From Turicibacter sp. UBA7094 (GTDB taxonomy: Bacteria > Bacillota_I > Bacilli_A > MOL361 > Turicibacteraceae): a stretch of 14,648 nt of DNA. The stretch is from assembly GCA_002493395.1 (NCBI GenBank), contig DKYS01000094.1, positions 1 to 14,648 of the forward strand, in the 5' to 3' direction. The notes under the pieces are model-generated. The model had not been told where the DNA came from. It worked only from the letters and a program-made list of their open reading frames with translations, and did not search any database. The position numbers and the translations under genes are program-made. Every line of letters starts with the position of its first letter. Within the stretch, counting starts at the first letter, position 1. Shown piece by piece: positions 12,406-14,648 of this stretch.

Positions 12406-13806
12406 TTACATACCTTCTGATACTGAAGGCATTCGATCCCTAGAATAACTTGGGTCTGAATTATCCTTTAATTTTCTAATTGATGTAAAGAAAACCAATC
12501 CAGTAATAATAGAGGCCAATCCATCCGCTACTGGACCAGATAACCAAACTCCCGTCAATCCTAGTCCGTTAATATGAGGCAAAATAATTAAACATGGAAT
12601 TAGCAAAATAACTTGTCGTAATAAACTTAAAACCATTGAAATCTTCGCTTGTCCGATAGATTGAAAATAATTAGAACTAATGGTTTGAAAACCAAGTACA
12701 GGAAACATAAATAAAAAGATTTTGGTTCCAGTCACGGCCATCTCCAATAAATTCTGATCATTACTAAAAATTTGAATTAACATCTTAGGAGCGAACTGAA
12801 CTAGGATCCATCCAACTGTTACAATAATTGTCGCAATAATTACAGGTATTTTTACAGCATCTTTAACGCGGCCATACTTTTTCGCCCCATAATTATATCC
12901 AATAATAGGTTGTGAACCTTGATTCAATCCAAACAGTGGCATCATAAAGATCATTGAGATACTATTTACAATTGTCATTGCCCCAATGGCTAAATCACCA
13001 CCATACTCTTTTAATGCATTATTAGCTAGAACTAGAACAATACTTTGAGCAATCTGCATGGCAAATGGACTCATACCAATAGAAAAAATACTCATTACAA
13101 TAGGCCACTCTAATTTCATACTATTTCGACAAATCTTAATTGTACTTTTTCCTTTAGTAAAATAATACATAATCCAAATAGTTGAAGCAATTTGAGAAAT
13201 AATAGTTGCCAATGCGGCCCCACGTACACCCATTCCGAATCCGAAAATAAAAATAGGATCTAAAATAATATTTGTCCCTGCACCGATTAACATAGAGAAC
13301 ATAGCCAACTTAGGATTACCGTCACTACGAATCGAATGATTTAAACCAAAACTAAGCATGTTAAACACCGTTCCAATAAAAATGATTTGCATATACTGAA
13401 CAGCATATCCTTCAGTTTCAGGACTTGCACCAAATATTTTAAGAATTGGCGACATAAAGATTAATCCTATTATAGTAATTAAGGCGCTAATCAATAAAAT
13501 TAATGTAAAGGCGTTCCCTAGATGTTTTTCCGCTTCATCGCGTTTATGCTCACCCAATTTCAAAGAAATACGTGCACTTGCTCCAAGCCCCACAAGCATC
13601 CCGAAGGCCAAAATAATAGTCATGATTGGAAGTGTAATCCCAACCCCCGTCAAGGCTAATCCCCCTACCTTGGGTATATTCCCAATAAACATTCGGTCAA
13701 CTATATTGTATAAAACATTGACCATCATCCCTATAATAGCAGGGATTGAAAACTGGACAAGTAACTTTGTTACTTTTTCTTCACCTAACATCTGTTGTCT
13801 ATTCAC
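12406..13806 (-). CDS. MATE-family multidrug/metabolite exporter (MepA-like)
   Basis: MATE proteins export cationic drugs or metabolites using Na+ or H+ gradients. Twelve hydrophobic helices are arranged in two related halves across about 466 residues. Characteristic segments are FSIPAIIGMMVNVLYNIVDRMFIG (begins at 19), GLGASARISLKLGE (about 73-86), the second-half start SIGMSPFAMQIAQS, and GLNQGSQPIIGYNYGAKKYGR. The latter two match the MepA/NorM-type firmicute group. Three start codons follow the AGGAGG site: TTG 13812, TTG 13809 and GTG 13806, spaced 3, 6 and 9 bases. GTG is preferred because it is the stronger codon at an allowed distance. The gene has its own promoter and converges on the RRNPP-type regulator, but a regulatory link is only suggested by proximity. 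The substrate is unknown. Confidence 0.93.
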   Translation of the reverse strand: MNRQQMLGEEKVTKLLVQFSIPAIIGMMVNVLYNIVDRMFIGNIPKVGGLALTGVGITLPIMTIILAFGMLVGLGASARISLKLGEHKRDEAEKHLGNAFTLILLISALITIIGLIFMSPILKIFGASPETEGYAVQYMQIIFIGTVFNMLSFGLNHSIRSDGNPKLAMFSMLIGAGTNIILDPIFIFGFGMGVRGAALATIISQIASTIWIMYYFTKGKSTIKICRNSMKLEWPIVMSIFSIGMSPFAMQIAQSIVLVLANNALKEYGGDLAIGAMTIVNSISMIFMMPLFGLNQGSQPIIGYNYGAKKYGRVKDAVKIPVIIATIIVTVGWILVQFAPKMLIQIFSNDQNLLEMAVTGTKIFLFMFPVLGFQTISSNYFQSIGQAKISMVLSLLRQVILLIPCLIILPHINGLGLTGVWLSGPVADGLASIITGLVFFTSIRKLKDNSDPSYSRDRMPSVSEGM

Positions 13807-13815
13807 CAACAAACT

Positions 13816-13821
13816 CCTCCT
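13816..13821 (-). promoter_or_regulatory. Ribosome site that bears on the MATE start
   Basis: A perfect AGGAGG lies 3, 6 and 9 bases from TTG, TTG and GTG respectively. Three bases is too close, which argues against the longest frame. Confidence 0.7.
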
Positions 13822-13892
13822 CTATAATAAATTTGAATATCCCTAACACGGTTGTTTCCTTTACTTACTTAAAAAAAACAGCACTAATATCT

Positions 13893-13921
13893 ATATTATC
13901 ACTAATAGAGGATAGATACAA
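13893..13921 (-). promoter_or_regulatory. MATE gene promoter
   Basis: TTGTAT (13916-13921) and TAATAT (13893-13898) on the minus strand are 17 bases apart, and TG one base before the -10 makes it an extended type. ACTAATA occurs directly repeated at 13883-13889 and 13901-13907, flanking the -10, and could be bound by a regulator. Confidence 0.6.
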
Positions 13922-13929
13922 CTACGCTT

Positions 13930-13961
13930 AAAAAGGTGTGAGACAAAACTCACACCTTTTT
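13930..13961 (-). terminator. glmS terminator (probably bidirectional)
   Basis: Perfect 13-base arms AAAAAGGTGTGAG (13930-13942) and CTCACACCTTTTT (13949-13961) surround a six-base loop, with U-runs on either strand. It lies 21 bases after the glmS stop. Confidence 0.93.
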
Positions 13962-13982
13962 AGCATGACTATTAAATTAAAA

Positions 13983-14648
13983 CTATTCCACAGTTACTGA
14001 TTTTGCTAAGTTACGTGGTTTATCAATATCAAAGTTACGTTGTAAAGCGGCATAATAAGAGATTAATTGAGTTGGAACAACCGTTACTAATGGTGTTAGT
14101 AACGGGTGCACGTCATCAATCACAATTTGATCAGTTTCAGAACTTAATGAACGTAATGAAATAATCACTGTATTTGCTCCACGTGCCTTAACTTCTTTTA
14201 CATTCGAACGTGTATTTAAATTTACTGATTCCTGAGAAATAATCGCAATTACCGGCGTTCCCTTTTCAATTAAAGCAATCGTCCCATGTTTTAATTCCCC
14301 TGCAGCGAATCCTTCTGTTTGGATATAGGAAATCTCTTTTAATTTTAAGGCTGCCTCTAATGCAACATAATAATCCACATGTCGTCCGATATAGAAACAG
14401 TTTCTTTGTGTTAAATATTCTTTCGCAATCTCCTCATACTGTTCCTTATGATCTGTAATACTTTCCATAACATTCGCAACAATAGCTAACTCGCGAGATA
14501 AATCTAAATCTGCCTTTCCAGCCACTTTTGCGGCTAAAACGGCTTGAACAGCTACTTGAGCTGTGTAAGCTTTTGTTGAAGCTACGGCAATTTCAGGTCC
14601 CGCATATAATAATAACGTATGATCTGCTTCACGTGATAACGTTGAACC
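13983..14648 (-). CDS. glmS: Glutamine--fructose-6-phosphate aminotransferase, C-terminal part (N-terminus off window)
   Basis: GlmS makes glucosamine-6-phosphate from fructose-6-phosphate and glutamine, the first step toward UDP-GlcNAc for the cell wall. The 221 residues here begin at codon 14646-14648, inside the first SIS sugar-isomerase domain: GSTLSREADHTLLLYAG followed by PEIAVASTKAYTAQ. The second SIS domain includes FYIGRHVDYYVALEAALKLK, KEISYIQTEGFAAGELKHG and the invariant C-terminal end KPRNLAKSVTVE, which carries the catalytic lysine. The frame is open to the window edge, so internal methionine or valine codons such as GTG 14525 are not starts. The full protein would be about 600 residues, so roughly two thirds are missing, along with any glmS ribozyme leader. 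The identification is certain. Confidence 0.97.
   Translation of the reverse strand, partial: GSTLSREADHTLLLYAGPEIAVASTKAYTAQVAVQAVLAAKVAGKADLDLSRELAIVANVMESITDHKEQYEEIAKEYLTQRNCFYIGRHVDYYVALEAALKLKEISYIQTEGFAAGELKHGTIALIEKGTPVIAIISQESVNLNTRSNVKEVKARGANTVIISLRSLSSETDQIVIDDVHPLLTPLVTVVPTQLISYYAALQRNFDIDKPRNLAKSVTVE

Noticed and set aside
13622..13931. Plus-strand open frames over the MATE start region
   Set aside because: They are antisense to conserved MATE sequence and its promoter, with no start signals.
14523..14525. GTG inside glmS as a gene start
   Set aside because: The frame continues upstream to the window edge with conserved GlmS sequence, so this is an internal valine.

Overview
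The window is chromosomal DNA of a low-GC Gram-positive bacterium (Bacillota). The evidence is strong A+T bias, AGGAGG-type ribosome sites, intrinsic terminators with long U-runs, a cre-like CcpA site, and firmicute versions of gap, clpP, ddl, yfhO and glmS. The protein styles suggest an anaerobic gut lineage such as Turicibacter/Erysipelotrichia, but this is an impression and not proven from the sequence. No tRNA, rRNA, CRISPR array, insertion sequence or phage gene is visible.

Layout. 1-876 (-) is the 5' part of gap, with its own promoter and a cre-like box upstream. 1174-1782 (+) is clpP with a terminator. 1890-6258 (-) is a likely four-gene cell-wall operon, transcribed alpha/beta hydrolase > membrane-anchored MurF-like ligase > Nudix hydrolase > ddl. 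It has a good promoter at its head and a terminator at its end. 6598-8976 (-) is a YfhO-family polytopic membrane protein. 9098-9787 (+) is a small radical SAM protein resembling queuine lyase (QueL). It faces 10069-10755 (-), a queuosine-precursor transporter (YhhQ/QPTR). The transporter leader carries what I read as a preQ1-I riboswitch, with a mutually exclusive antiterminator and terminator. 11080-12000 (+) is an XRE/TPR (RRNPP-type) regulator. 12406-13806 (-) is a MATE exporter. 13983-14648 (-) is the 3' third of glmS.

How the genes fit together. Three modules stand out. The first is peptidoglycan precursor supply: ddl makes the D-Ala-D-Ala that MurF-type ligases add, and glmS feeds amino sugars to the same pathway. 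The second is queuosine salvage: the transporter imports a 7-deazaguanine precursor, the radical SAM protein may convert queuine to preQ1, and preQ1 would shut the transporter down through the riboswitch. The third is central metabolism and proteostasis (gap, clpP). The regulator next to the MATE exporter has no obvious peptide gene beside it.

Start sites were reconsidered. The ribosome sites favour ATG 5498 for the MurF-like gene, GTG 13806 for the MATE gene and ATG 9098 for the radical SAM gene over the longest open frames.
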